From: Peptococcaceae bacterium UBA2264
Lineage (GTDB): Bacteria > Bacillota > Desulfitobacteriia > Desulfitobacteriales > Desulfitobacteriaceae
Reading direction: 5' to 3'
DNA: 50,697 nt
NCBI GenBank assembly: GCA_002347475.1
Contig: DDXI01000019.1
Span: 396-51,092 of the forward strand
Shown: positions 1 to 9,631 of the stretch, piece after piece
Layout: every line of letters starts with the position of its first letter
Position numbering within the stretch: position 1 is the first letter of the stretch
Made by a program: the position numbers and the translations under genes
The notes under the pieces: generated by a model
Databases searched by the model: none
The model's input: only the letters and a program-made list of their open reading frames with translations
What the model was told of the DNA's origin: nothing

Positions 1-5
1 TAATT

Positions 6-1637
6 ATGAATACTAAGATATATATCCTGGGACACAAAAATCCTGATACAGATTCTATTTGTTCGGCTATTGCTTATGCGGAATTAAAAAGAAAACTGGG
101 TTTCAACGCTTGTGCCGGCAGACTGGGCGAGCCCAATCAGGAAACAGAGTTTGTTCTCCAATACTTTGATGTGGAACTGCCGGAACTGGTCGAAACTGTG
201 AAGAAACAGGTTTGCGACCTGGATTTGGATGTTGTCCCCAGCTTATCACCGGAGATTCCGGTCAAAACAACCTGGAACATCATGCAAAAGGTGAATCTGA
301 AATCTCTGCCTGTTGTCGATGATCATGAGAGATTGATCGGTATCGTTACACTTCTGGATATTACGGAAAAATATATGGATGCCACCAATAATAATATTAT
401 TTCAGCGAGTAAGACTCCTCTTCAGAATATTGCCGATACTTTAAATGCCAAAATAGTCAGCGGGGGACCCGATGATTTTAAAACAACCGGAAAAGTTTTG
501 GTTGCGGCTGCCGAACTCTCCCAGCTGGATGCTTTTGTCGAAAAAGGTGATATTGTCATAGCAGGGGAAAGACCGGACACTGTCCTCAAGGCTTTGGAGC
601 TCGGGGCCAATTGTCTTATCATTACCTGCTGCCATGAGGTTGAGGAATCGTTAATCGAGAAAGCCAAAGAATACGGCTGTATACTGATGACTACCCAGGC
701 CGATACCTTTACTACAGCCCGTTTAATTAATCAGAGTATCCCTGTCGGCTATCTGATGACCACAAATGAGATTATCAAGTTCGGTTTTGATGATTTTGTG
801 GATGAAGTCAAGGAAACAATGATGGAAACAAGATTCAGAAGCTATCCGGTGGTTGACAATAATAATAAAGTGAGAGGCTTTATATCCCGCTATCATGTAA
901 TTTCCCAGAATAAAAAGAAGGTAATTCTGGTGGATCACAATGAGATCAGCCAAACAGTCCAGGGCATTGAAGAAGCCGATATCCTGGAAATTATAGATCA
1001 TCACCGGCTCGGGGATATCCAGACCAGAAAACCGATTCTCTTTAAAAATGAACCTGTCGGCTGCACCTCTACCATCATCGCCAATATGTACTTTGATTCC
1101 GGCATTATACCCTCAAAGAAAATAGCCGGCCTGATGTGTTCGGCCATATTATCTGATACCCTGAAATTCAAGTCGCCGACCTGTACCTACCTGGACAAGG
1201 TCACGGCCGAAAAGCTGGCTAAAATTGCGGGTCTTGAGATAGATTCCTATTCTTTGCAATTGTTCAAAGAGGGATCGGCCTTAAAAGGAAAGACCCCCAG
1301 GGAAATACTTTGCAAAGATTTCAAAGAATTCGAGTTGAATAAGAACAGGATAGGTATTGGTCAGGTATACACCATCGATATTGAAAGTGTTGAAGAAATC
1401 CGGGATTCGATCTTGTCTTTTATGTCCAGTTATTGCACTGACGGTAATTATGATTTGATTTTGTTGCTGGTAACAGATATCATCAACCAGGGTTCAGAAG
1501 TGTTCTTCGTAGGGGATTTAAAGGAAATCGTCCGCAAAGCGTTTGATATCCAAACAAAGGACAACAGTGTTTACCTGCCGGGAGTAGTATCCAGGAAAAA
1601 ACAGGTCATTCCCAATATCGCCAATTATCTGGTTTAG
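6..1637 (+). CDS. ppaC: Manganese-dependent inorganic pyrophosphatase with regulatory CBS/DRTGG insert
   Basis: Family II (DHH) cytosolic pyrophosphatase of 543 residues that hydrolyses PPi to phosphate. The N-terminus carries GHKNPDTDS, the family's first metal-binding motif. D310-H311 (VDHNE) and D331-H332-H333 are the later metal ligands, followed by a DHHA2-type C-terminal domain from about residue 415. Between the two halves of the DHH domain lie a CBS motif (about 75-125), a DRTGG-like domain (about 135-245) and a second CBS motif (about 245-305). This is the architecture of adenine-nucleotide-regulated CBS-PPases; plain PpaC is about 310 residues. The ATG is five bases from the window edge, so its ribosome binding site is not visible and the start is the first possible one rather than a proven one. 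An AEC transporter follows after 15 bases, probably in the same transcript. Confidence 0.93.
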   Translation: MNTKIYILGHKNPDTDSICSAIAYAELKRKLGFNACAGRLGEPNQETEFVLQYFDVELPELVETVKKQVCDLDLDVVPSLSPEIPVKTTWNIMQKVNLKSLPVVDDHERLIGIVTLLDITEKYMDATNNNIISASKTPLQNIADTLNAKIVSGGPDDFKTTGKVLVAAAELSQLDAFVEKGDIVIAGERPDTVLKALELGANCLIITCCHEVEESLIEKAKEYGCILMTTQADTFTTARLINQSIPVGYLMTTNEIIKFGFDDFVDEVKETMMETRFRSYPVVDNNNKVRGFISRYHVISQNKKKVILVDHNEISQTVQGIEEADILEIIDHHRLGDIQTRKPILFKNEPVGCTSTIIANMYFDSGIIPSKKIAGLMCSAILSDTLKFKSPTCTYLDKVTAEKLAKIAGLEIDSYSLQLFKEGSALKGKTPREILCKDFKEFELNKNRIGIGQVYTIDIESVEEIRDSILSFMSSYCTDGNYDLILLLVTDIINQGSEVFFVGDLKEIVRKAFDIQTKDNSVYLPGVVSRKKQVIPNIANYLV

Positions 1638-1652
1638 TAAGAAAGAGGACGT

Positions 1653-2582
1653 ATGGAAATAAATAATGTTATGAATCAAATGACCGTACTCTTCCTCCTG
1701 CTCTTAACAGGTTATACGGCAGCAAAACTTAAAATCATTGATGATACTGCCAGTCAAAGATTTTCCAAATTAGTTATTCATCTGACAGCACCGGCAATGA
1801 TCATTTCTTCAGTGACCGGAAATAATAATCTGGGCAGTGTCAGGGATATGCTGTATGTCCTCTTCCTTTCTTTTGGATTTTTTATCATTATCCCCTTCCT
1901 GGCGCTGCCTGTTGTTAAATTATTGCGCGTTCCCCAAGAGGATAAAAACCTGTATCTTTTTATGCTGATATTTCACAACAACGTTTTTATGGGATTTCCC
2001 GTCGTACGGGCTTTATTTGGTGAAGGAGCTATTTTTTATGCTTCTATTTTTAATTTTCCCAACACCCTGTTTCTGTACACATTAGGTATCTATCTGGTAA
2101 AAAGGCAGACAGACTCCAAAGATGTCTTTGAAATCAGGAAGATGTTTAATTCAGGCACCTATGCTATCTTAATAGCCATGCTGATTTTTATATTTAAAAT
2201 AGAGATACCCTTGTTTCTATCTGAAACCATCGCTTTAGTCGGCAGTATTACAACACCATTATCCCTGATAGTGATCGGAGCATCCCTTTCTGCCATACCG
2301 CTGAGAGCAGTGTTCCAGGAAAAACACTTGTATCCCATTACTTTCATTTCTCTGTTTATAATTCCGGTAATCATCTTATTCTCTTTGAAGTTTTTTATCT
2401 ACAATGAAATAATAGTGGGGGTATTAGTTGTCTTGGCTGCCATGCCGGTGGCTTCCATAGCCGTAATGTTCTGCAATGAATATGGAGGCAATACCCCCTT
2501 AGCTGCCAAGTCGATTCTGTTTACTACCTTGTTCTCTTTAATAAATATTCCTGTCCTGGCCCTTTTCTTACATATTTTTTAG
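1653..2582 (+). CDS. AEC family transporter (auxin efflux carrier-like permease)
   Basis: A 309-residue integral membrane protein with about ten hydrophobic segments in two halves, typical of AEC/BASS-like permeases (about 300-320 residues). It starts MEINNVMNQMTVLFLLLLTGY, with a conserved first helix followed by a polar loop (AAKLKIIDD). The middle has FHNNVFMGFPV, a recognisable family motif (N and GFP in the broken helix). The second half has PLSLIVIGASL and a final helix with AAMPVAS. Bacterial members export or import organic acids such as malate; the substrate here cannot be read from sequence. It lies 15 bases after the pyrophosphatase and 51 bases before a P-type ATPase. The start is supported by a purine-rich stretch (AAGAAAGAGGA) just upstream. 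Confidence 0.87.
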   Translation: MEINNVMNQMTVLFLLLLTGYTAAKLKIIDDTASQRFSKLVIHLTAPAMIISSVTGNNNLGSVRDMLYVLFLSFGFFIIIPFLALPVVKLLRVPQEDKNLYLFMLIFHNNVFMGFPVVRALFGEGAIFYASIFNFPNTLFLYTLGIYLVKRQTDSKDVFEIRKMFNSGTYAILIAMLIFIFKIEIPLFLSETIALVGSITTPLSLIVIGASLSAIPLRAVFQEKHLYPITFISLFIIPVIILFSLKFFIYNEIIVGVLVVLAAMPVASIAVMFCNEYGGNTPLAAKSILFTTLFSLINIPVLALFLHIF

Positions 2583-2633
2583 ATGGACAGGAATATTTCC
2601 AGGATGAAAAAAGCTGCTGGAGAGGTGATCTGA

Positions 2634-5321
2634 ATGTGGTGTGCAAAATCTCAGGAAGATGTCCTGACAGCCTTGGATGTCAACCCATTTCTCGGGCTTA
2701 GCGAGAAGGAAGCGAAAGCAAGACTGGAAAAGTACGGCAGAAACAAACTTAAAGAAAAAACCAGGCAAAGCCTGGTCGCCCTCTTTTTCACCCAGCTGAA
2801 GGACATGTTGATCTATGTCCTTTTAGGTGCTGCTGTCATTACTATTGTTATCGGAGAATATGTAGATTCCATAATTATATTTTCCGTTGTCGTTATCAAT
2901 GCCGTCATCGGGATGATCCAGGAATACAAGGCCAGCAAGGCCCTGGAAGCCTTGCAGCAGATGACTGCTCTCAAATCGCTGGTGAAACGCGGGGGCGTAA
3001 TCAAAGAAATTCCTTCGGAAGAGATAGTCCCCGGAGACATCATCATCATTGATGCCGGCAGATATATCCCTGCCGATCTTAGATTAATTGAGAGTGTCAA
3101 CCTGCAGATAGAGGAATCTGCCCTGACAGGAGAATCTGTACCTGTAGATAAGAATGCCTGTGCTCAATACCAGGATGCTCGTATCCCCATCGGGGATAAA
3201 TCCAATATGGCTTTCATGTCAACCTTGGCCACCTATGGCAGGGGAACAGGTGTTGTTGTAGCCACTGCTATGGATACTGAGATCGGCAAGATAGCTGAGG
3301 TGCTCGAGGAACACGAAGATGAGTCCACTCCTCTGCAAAAGAGACTGCATGAGTTGGGCCGGATCCTGGGATTTGCAGCTATGGGTATCTGTGCCTTAAT
3401 ATTTATTATTGCCCTCCTGCAGAAAAGAGACTTGTTTGAGATGTTTTTAACAGCCTTAAGCCTGGCAGTGGCTGCCATTCCGGAGGGACTGGCGGCTATA
3501 GTAGCTATGGTTTTAGCTCTGGGTATAACCAGAATGTCCAAAAAAAATGCCATAGTCAAAAGACTGCCGGCAGTTGAGACTCTGGGATCTGTCAACATAA
3601 TCTGCTCGGATAAAACCGGTACTCTGACCCAAAACAAGATGACAGTTATGAAATACTACACTCTGAACAATCTGAAAGATGTACCTGCTGCTGATATTAT
3701 TGCTGATGCTGGTGCAGATGAAGCTGAATTGATCAGGACTTTGGTTTTATGTTCAGATGCTACCTACGAAAATGGCCAAGGGATCGGTGACCCTACGGAA
3801 ATAGCCCTGGTTATGTTGGGTAACAGGTATAATCTGATTGACAAGGATTTGGAATCAGATTATAAAAGAGTCTCCGAAAGACCGTTTGACTCAGAGAGAA
3901 AATTGATGTCGACCTTGAATGAGGAAGGGAGCAGTTACCGAATTCATACCAAAGGGGCTATTGACAATATCTTGAAAATATCCCGCTCTGCCCTTTCCAG
4001 AGGAGAAATAATTCCTCTGACAGAAGAAATCAAAGCTCAGTACCTAAAGGTTACCGAAAAAATGTCAGATGAGGCCCTGAGAGTGTTAGGCGCAGCTTAT
4101 AAAGATACGGAGACTGTTGTGCCTCCGGAAGAAATGGAAAAAGATCTTGTTGTTCTGGGTATGGTGGGAATGATCGATCCTCCCCGGCTCGAGGTAAAGG
4201 ATTCTATCAGATTGGCCAAAATGGCCGGGATAACACCTATTATGATTACCGGTGATTATAAAAATACAGCAGTTGCCATTGCCAAAGTGCTGGGAATTGC
4301 CGATTCTCTGGAACAAAGTATAACCGGCGCTGAACTGGATGAATTATCAGAAGCAGAATTAACAGAAAAAATAAGTAACTACAAAGTGTTCGCCAGGGTT
4401 TCTCCTGAACATAAAGTAAAGATCGTCAAAGCCTTCAAAGCCCGGAATAACATTGTGTCCATGACCGGTGATGGCGTCAATGATGCTCCCTCCTTAAAAA
4501 TTGCCGATATTGGTGTTGCTATGGGTATAACCGGCACAGATGTCTCCAAAGGGGCCAGTGACATAATTTTGACTGATGATAATTTTTCCACAATAGTTCA
4601 GGCCATAGAGGAAGGCCGGAATATCTACAGTAATATCAGAAAGTCGGTAATATTTCTCTTATCCTGCAATCTGGGAGAAGTAATTACCATCTTCGCTTCC
4701 ATATTATTCTTCTGGCCGGTGCCGCTGTTGCCCACGCAAATATTGTGGATAAATCTGATAACAGATTCCCTGCCGGCAATTGCTTTAGGTATTGACCCGG
4801 GGGATATAGATGTTATGAAGAAAAAACCCCGTGACCCCAAAGAAGGATTTTTTGCTCAGGGCGCTGGACTCAGAGCCATTATCGGCGGGATGTTGATAGG
4901 TATCCTGAGTTTAGCAGCTTTTTATTTCGGTTTAGCAGAATATGGCTACAGTTTAGGTTCCAAGAATATTCCCCAGGAGGTCCTGGTTCATGCCCGAACC
5001 TTGTCATTTGTTGTTCTGGCCGGATCCCAGTTATTCTATGCCCTGACAATAAGAAGTTCCGCCAAGTCAATTTTTCAAATCGGTGTCTTTTCCAATATGT
5101 ATTTAATCGGAGCCATAGTTATTGGTTTGACCCTGCAGGTTGGAGTAACGATAATCCCGCCTTTGGCTGCTGTTTTCAAGGTGCACTCCTTGAGCCTGGA
5201 AAATTGGGGTCTGGTCACTGTTTTCATGCTGGTACCCCTGCTGGCCAACGAAATCATCAAAATATTTATGAGAAGATTTTCTGGCAGAAAGTCTTCGGAG
5301 CCGGCTGGTCAAGCCAAATAA
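2634..5321 (+). CDS. Calcium-type cation-translocating P-type ATPase (P2 family)
   Basis: An 895-residue SERCA/PacL-like ATPase in the membrane, expected to pump Ca2+ (or a related divalent cation) out of the cytoplasm. The N-terminal cation-ATPase domain is at residues 1-70. ALTGESVPV is the actuator motif. P283-E284-G285-L286 in the fourth helix is the P2A-type ion-binding motif, rather than the CPC of heavy-metal pumps. D326 in DKTGTLTQNKMTV is the phosphorylated aspartate, and MTGDGVNDAPSL is the hinge. The C-terminus has the extra helices of the cation-ATPase C domain. ATG 2634 follows GGAGAGGTG. There is no metal-binding CxxC domain and no gene-level sign of transfer. Mg2+ or Mn2+ transport cannot be excluded. 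Confidence 0.9.
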   Translation: MWCAKSQEDVLTALDVNPFLGLSEKEAKARLEKYGRNKLKEKTRQSLVALFFTQLKDMLIYVLLGAAVITIVIGEYVDSIIIFSVVVINAVIGMIQEYKASKALEALQQMTALKSLVKRGGVIKEIPSEEIVPGDIIIIDAGRYIPADLRLIESVNLQIEESALTGESVPVDKNACAQYQDARIPIGDKSNMAFMSTLATYGRGTGVVVATAMDTEIGKIAEVLEEHEDESTPLQKRLHELGRILGFAAMGICALIFIIALLQKRDLFEMFLTALSLAVAAIPEGLAAIVAMVLALGITRMSKKNAIVKRLPAVETLGSVNIICSDKTGTLTQNKMTVMKYYTLNNLKDVPAADIIADAGADEAELIRTLVLCSDATYENGQGIGDPTEIALVMLGNRYNLIDKDLESDYKRVSERPFDSERKLMSTLNEEGSSYRIHTKGAIDNILKISRSALSRGEIIPLTEEIKAQYLKVTEKMSDEALRVLGAAYKDTETVVPPEEMEKDLVVLGMVGMIDPPRLEVKDSIRLAKMAGITPIMITGDYKNTAVAIAKVLGIADSLEQSITGAELDELSEAELTEKISNYKVFARVSPEHKVKIVKAFKARNNIVSMTGDGVNDAPSLKIADIGVAMGITGTDVSKGASDIILTDDNFSTIVQAIEEGRNIYSNIRKSVIFLLSCNLGEVITIFASILFFWPVPLLPTQILWINLITDSLPAIALGIDPGDIDVMKKKPRDPKEGFFAQGAGLRAIIGGMLIGILSLAAFYFGLAEYGYSLGSKNIPQEVLVHARTLSFVVLAGSQLFYALTIRSSAKSIFQIGVFSNMYLIGAIVIGLTLQVGVTIIPPLAAVFKVHSLSLENWGLVTVFMLVPLLANEIIKIFMRRFSGRKSSEPAGQAK

Positions 5322-5346
5322 CCAAATAAGAAGGGGAGGATAAGAG

Positions 5347-6291
5347 ATGAGAGTTACAAGGTATATGCGGAATGCCGCCCTGATATTGTTTTTCCTGATA
5401 TTAACAGGAACAGGTTTTCTTTTGGGGTGTGCTGCCGGGAACAATCAAGCCCGGGATAACACGAATAATGGCCAGACGGCTGTTGAGGATGAAAGCCGAA
5501 ACAAAATCGTCAGCGACTTCCGCATGCTTTTGGCATATCAACCCAAGCCTGATTTTCTGCGCCGCTATATCGAAAAAAATATTAGCCTGGTCTCCCCGGA
5601 ACAAGCATCCGAAATAGTTAACAGCCTGGAGAAAAAGCAAAAAGAACACCTGCCAGGATTTGCTGAGGAGAGATATGATTACAGCGAAAATATTCAGCTA
5701 AAAATCAGGAAGCTGGCTAATCCCCTGGATATGTCAGCAAGCCAGGATCTCGAAGACAGGGAACTCAGAGGCCTGCTGACTGAAACAGCAGAACATGGTT
5801 ACAAAATCGAAACAGCTGAAGGTATGTATTTCCCGGTAATTGACTATGAAAAATATAAGTCCTATAGTCCTTATGTGACTGCTGACTTCAGGGAATACAT
5901 TGAGCTGATGGCTGTGGAATCAAACAAAACTCCAATCAAAGATGCCGCTTTGATGATCGGCTGGGATGAGATTATTAAAAGAGCCTTAGCCCAGGAAAAA
6001 TTCCTGACTGCCTATAAAGATTCCCAAAAAGCAGCTGAGGTTACAGAACTCTACAAGAAATATATGACTTTTCTGCTTTTAGGCGCTAACAATACCCCGC
6101 TCTTCAGCTATGATTCCCAGGTTATGGAGGCTGAAGCCAAAGCAACCTATCTCTCAGCCCTGCAAAATCCGCCGGAGAGCGCTTTGCTGAAGACTCTGGC
6201 TGAATATATGGATCTGCTGGCCGCAAATGATTATAAACTGACTGCCGAGGTGCAAAAGTACCGGCAAGAAACACTGGCCAGGATCAAGTAA
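5347..6291 (+). CDS. Predicted lipoprotein of unknown function
   Basis: A 314-residue protein that I do not recognise. The first 27 residues form a lipoprotein signal (MRVTRYMRN, hydrophobic stretch, then FLLG|C with the lipidated cysteine at C28), so it is probably anchored on the outer face of the membrane. The mature part is charged and mostly helical in character, rich in Lys, Glu and Ala, with no cysteines or obvious catalytic motif. It begins with an Asn/Gln-rich linker (GNNQARDNTNNG). The start follows a strong AAGGGGAGGA ribosome binding site. It lies 25 bases after the calcium ATPase gene and may be co-transcribed with it; this is the only hint of a role. Confidence 0.75.
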   Translation: MRVTRYMRNAALILFFLILTGTGFLLGCAAGNNQARDNTNNGQTAVEDESRNKIVSDFRMLLAYQPKPDFLRRYIEKNISLVSPEQASEIVNSLEKKQKEHLPGFAEERYDYSENIQLKIRKLANPLDMSASQDLEDRELRGLLTETAEHGYKIETAEGMYFPVIDYEKYKSYSPYVTADFREYIELMAVESNKTPIKDAALMIGWDEIIKRALAQEKFLTAYKDSQKAAEVTELYKKYMTFLLLGANNTPLFSYDSQVMEAEAKATYLSALQNPPESALLKTLAEYMDLLAANDYKLTAEVQKYRQETLARIK

Positions 6292-6470
6292 TATTCTGTG
6301 GTTAATCTCTGGGAAAATTCAGGCAGGGAGAACGCAATAATTTACTTATTGGCCTGATTCAGGCAGTAAATCTGGAGCAAGTCATGTTATACTAAATTAT
6401 AGGAGAAGATATAGGAGGAAGCAGAGATTGTGTTTCAGATAATATAAGCTAAACATGAAGGAGGGCTAAA

Positions 6471-8888
6471 ATGAAGACTGAGGATAAGTACAGAATTCCT
6501 TTAGAAAAATTAAGAAAAGTATGTAATTTTGAGGAAGAACTGGATTTTTGCAAGACTTCATTAGATGTACCGCCTCTTGATGGGGTTATTGGCCAGGAAA
6601 GAGCAGTTCGCTCCATGCAGTTTGGTTTAGCTATGGATGCCGATGGTTATAACATCTTTGTCGTTGGTCCTGCAGGAACAGGAAAAAGCACTTATGTGCA
6701 GGCTATTGTTTCCAAACTTGCTGCCAAAGGTCCTGTTCCAGCAGACTGGTGCTATATCAATAATTTCATTGATAAAGACAAGCCTCTGGTAATTTCCCTG
6801 CCGGCCGGACAGGGACGCGGCTTTAAAAACGATATGGATGAGCTGATATCCGATTTGCAGGTGGCAATTCCCAAATCTTTCGAAGGCAATGTCTATGAAC
6901 AGCGCAAAGATGCCATCGTCCAGACGATTCAGCAAAAAATGGAAGAAAACTTCAATAATATTCAGCAGGAAGCACTTAAGTCCGGTTTTAATATGGAACA
7001 AACCCCCAAGGGATTTTTGTTTATACCCCTTCGGGAGGGCCGGCCGCTTTCCTCGGAGGAATATGAGAAACTTTCCGTTCAGGAACGCAAGGAAATGGAT
7101 GAGAAGGGGCGCAAGCTGCAAAAAAAGCTGGATGAAACCTTCCATGAGGGTCGTATTCTGGAGAAACAGGCCAAAGATCAAATTACCGAACTGGAGAAGC
7201 AGATCACTCAATTTGCCGCCGGACCTCTGATTAGTAAACTGAAAGAAGAGTATAATGCTTTTCCCAAAATAACCGAATATCTGAATGTAGTCTTAAAAGA
7301 TGTTGCCGATAATCATCTGCTTTTTAAAACTGCCGGTGCTCCGCCTGCTCCCATGCCCTTTTACATACCCCATGAAGAAGGGGACGTTTTTGTCAGATAC
7401 AGGGTAAATCTTTTCGTTAATAATGAGAAAAGCGAAGGAGCCCCGGTGGTAATAGAACCGACTCCTAATTATTATAATCTTTTTGGCAAGATTGAATACA
7501 GAAGTCAGATGCTCCTGGTAAGCACGGATTTTACAATGGTTAAACCAGGGGCAATTCATCAGGCTAATGGAGGATTCCTTATTTTGCAGGCCAAAGATGT
7601 TCTGACAGAACCCTTTGCCTGGATTACTTTGAAAAAGGCCCTTAAATACAGACAGGCTGTAATGGAAAATATCGGAGAACAATATAATTTTGTTCCCACA
7701 GTAACCCTGAGACCAGAGCCGATTCCTCTTGATTTCAAGATTGTTTTGATCGGCAGCCCGCTTTATTATCTGATTCTGACTATGGATGAAGACTTCAAGA
7801 AACTGTTTAAGGTCAAGGTTGATTTTGATATAGAAATGCCCCGAACCCCAGAAAACCTGCGCCAATATATTTCCTTTGTCAGCTCGCTTTGCCGGAAGAG
7901 AAATCTCAAACATTTTAACCGGGCCGGTCTGGCTAGGATAATCGAATACGGCTCCCGCCTGGCCGGAGATCAGAACAAACTATCTACCCGGTTTAATGAG
8001 GTAACCGAGATCGTTTATGAGGCCATAGCCCTGGCTCAAATGGATAGTTCGGAGTTTGTAGATGCTCCTCATGTAGATAAAGCAATCCAGGAACGGAAAT
8101 ATCGTTCCAATAGACAGGAAGAAAAAATTCAGGAAATGATTTTGCTGAAAAAGATATTAATCGCTACCGAAGATGCTGTGGCCGGACAGGTAAACGGTCT
8201 TTCTGTTATAGGAGTGGGAGGGTATTCCTTTGGTATGCCGTCAAGAATTACTGCCAGAACATATATCGGGCGCGGCGGGATTATCAATATTGAGCGGGAA
8301 ACCGAAATGAGCGGCAATATCCATTCCAAAGGTGTTTTGATCCTGGCTGGTTATCTGGGCGGGAAGCTGGCCCAGGAAAAACCGCTGAGCCTGACAGCGC
8401 AAATCACCTTTGAACAAACATACGAAGGTGTAGAGGGGGACAGTGCTTCCAGTGCCGAACTTTATGCCATCCTCTCCAGTCTGGCGGGTGTTCCCCTGAA
8501 GCAAGGGCTGGCAGTTACCGGCTCTGTCAACCAGCACGGCGAAATCCAGCCTATCGGCGGAGCAACTGAAAAGGTGGAGGGTTTCTTTGACACCTGCAAA
8601 GCCAGAGGTTTATCCGGGGAACAGGGTGTGATTATCCCGACGAGTAATATTGATAATCTGATGTTAAAGGATGAAGTCCTGGAAGCCGTAAAGGAAAACC
8701 GCTTTCATATCTTTGCCGTGAGTACTATTGAGGAGGGCCTCGAGCTTCTGAGCGGAGTACCGGCTGGACAAATCGGAGCAGATGGGAAATACCCTGAAGG
8801 AAGCATATTCTTCCTGGCAGATAAAAAACTGCAGGAGTATAATAAAGCCATAGGTCCTGTCACTGCGGAACCGGCGAAAAAAGAATGA
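6471..8888 (+). CDS. LonB-like ATP-dependent protease (AAA+ Lon family, S16)
   Basis: An 805-residue AAA+ protease. Walker A is GPAGTGKS at residues 66-73. The AAA+ region is split by a long charged, coiled-coil-like insert (about 150-260), characteristic of this Lon-related (AAA_32) family. The C-terminal protease domain has the LonB-type EGDSAS with predicted catalytic Ser658, and GGATEKVEG with Lys701, so the Ser-Lys dyad is intact. No transmembrane segment is present, so it is cytosolic, unlike archaeal LonB. It presumably degrades misfolded or regulatory proteins with ATP. The ATG follows GAAGGAGGG. The 179-base leader upstream contains TATACT at about 6390 as a possible -10 box. It ends 32 bases before the Fe-S-scaffold-like gene. 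Confidence 0.9.
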   Translation: MKTEDKYRIPLEKLRKVCNFEEELDFCKTSLDVPPLDGVIGQERAVRSMQFGLAMDADGYNIFVVGPAGTGKSTYVQAIVSKLAAKGPVPADWCYINNFIDKDKPLVISLPAGQGRGFKNDMDELISDLQVAIPKSFEGNVYEQRKDAIVQTIQQKMEENFNNIQQEALKSGFNMEQTPKGFLFIPLREGRPLSSEEYEKLSVQERKEMDEKGRKLQKKLDETFHEGRILEKQAKDQITELEKQITQFAAGPLISKLKEEYNAFPKITEYLNVVLKDVADNHLLFKTAGAPPAPMPFYIPHEEGDVFVRYRVNLFVNNEKSEGAPVVIEPTPNYYNLFGKIEYRSQMLLVSTDFTMVKPGAIHQANGGFLILQAKDVLTEPFAWITLKKALKYRQAVMENIGEQYNFVPTVTLRPEPIPLDFKIVLIGSPLYYLILTMDEDFKKLFKVKVDFDIEMPRTPENLRQYISFVSSLCRKRNLKHFNRAGLARIIEYGSRLAGDQNKLSTRFNEVTEIVYEAIALAQMDSSEFVDAPHVDKAIQERKYRSNRQEEKIQEMILLKKILIATEDAVAGQVNGLSVIGVGGYSFGMPSRITARTYIGRGGIINIERETEMSGNIHSKGVLILAGYLGGKLAQEKPLSLTAQITFEQTYEGVEGDSASSAELYAILSSLAGVPLKQGLAVTGSVNQHGEIQPIGGATEKVEGFFDTCKARGLSGEQGVIIPTSNIDNLMLKDEVLEAVKENRFHIFAVSTIEEGLELLSGVPAGQIGADGKYPEGSIFFLADKKLQEYNKAIGPVTAEPAKKE

Positions 8889-8920
8889 CGCTGTAATAAA
8901 TATTCAAGGAGGAGAAATTA

Positions 8921-9613
8921 ATGCTTTACTCACACGAAGTTGAAAACATGTGCACTATCAAAAAAGGCCCCAAACATGGCCCGGCACCTATTCCTGAAGA
9001 AGGAAAATGGGTCAAGGTTTATGATATTAAGGATGTTTCCGGGCTTACTCACGGTGTTGGCGGCTGTGCCCCTCAGCAGGGGGCCTGCAAGATCACCTTA
9101 AATGTCAAGAAAGGCATTATCGAAGAAGCTCTGATTGAAGTTATTGGCTGCTCAGGCATGACTCATTCCGCTGCTATGGCCTCCGAACTGCTGCCCGGAA
9201 AAACTATTTTGGAAGCTTTGAATACAGATTTGGTCTGTGATGCTATCAATGTGGCCATGAGAGAGCTGTTCTTGCAGATAGTCTATGGTCGGACCCAAAC
9301 TGCTTTTTCTGAGGAAGGCTTACCAATCGGCGCCGGTCTTGAAGATCTGGGAAAAGGCTTAAGATCACAGGTAGGCACCATGTATGGCACAAAAATTAAG
9401 GGCCCCCGTTATTTGGATATGGCGGAAGGCTATATAACCAGTTTGGGGCTGGACGATAACAACGAGGTCATCGGTTACAAGTTTGTTCACCTTGGAAAAA
9501 TGATGGAAATGGTTGCTAAAGATATGACAGCTAATGAAGCCATGGAGAAAGCAACAGGACAATACGGCAGATATGATGAAGCAGTAAAATACATCGATCC
9601 AAGACTTGAATAA
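8921..9613 (+). CDS. Iron-sulfur cluster assembly scaffold-like (NifU/IscU N-domain) protein
   Basis: A 230-residue protein whose first half resembles the IscU/NifU N-terminal scaffold fold. It has three conserved-looking cysteines at C49 (GVGGCAPQQG), C56 (GACKI) and C77 (VIGCSGMTHSAAMASELL). The last motif matches the GCxxxxAS region of scaffold proteins. The C-terminal half (about 130-230) is unlike IscU and of unknown role. It is the standard partner of the GGGtGRT-family gene that follows 18 bases later, and the two probably form an operon and a complex. ATG 8921 follows AAGGAGGAG. A scaffold role is inferred from the fold; real Fe-S transfer has not been shown from this sequence. Confidence 0.78.
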   Translation: MLYSHEVENMCTIKKGPKHGPAPIPEEGKWVKVYDIKDVSGLTHGVGGCAPQQGACKITLNVKKGIIEEALIEVIGCSGMTHSAAMASELLPGKTILEALNTDLVCDAINVAMRELFLQIVYGRTQTAFSEEGLPIGAGLEDLGKGLRSQVGTMYGTKIKGPRYLDMAEGYITSLGLDDNNEVIGYKFVHLGKMMEMVAKDMTANEAMEKATGQYGRYDEAVKYIDPRLE

Positions 9614-9631
9614 ACAAAGGAGGAAACAGTG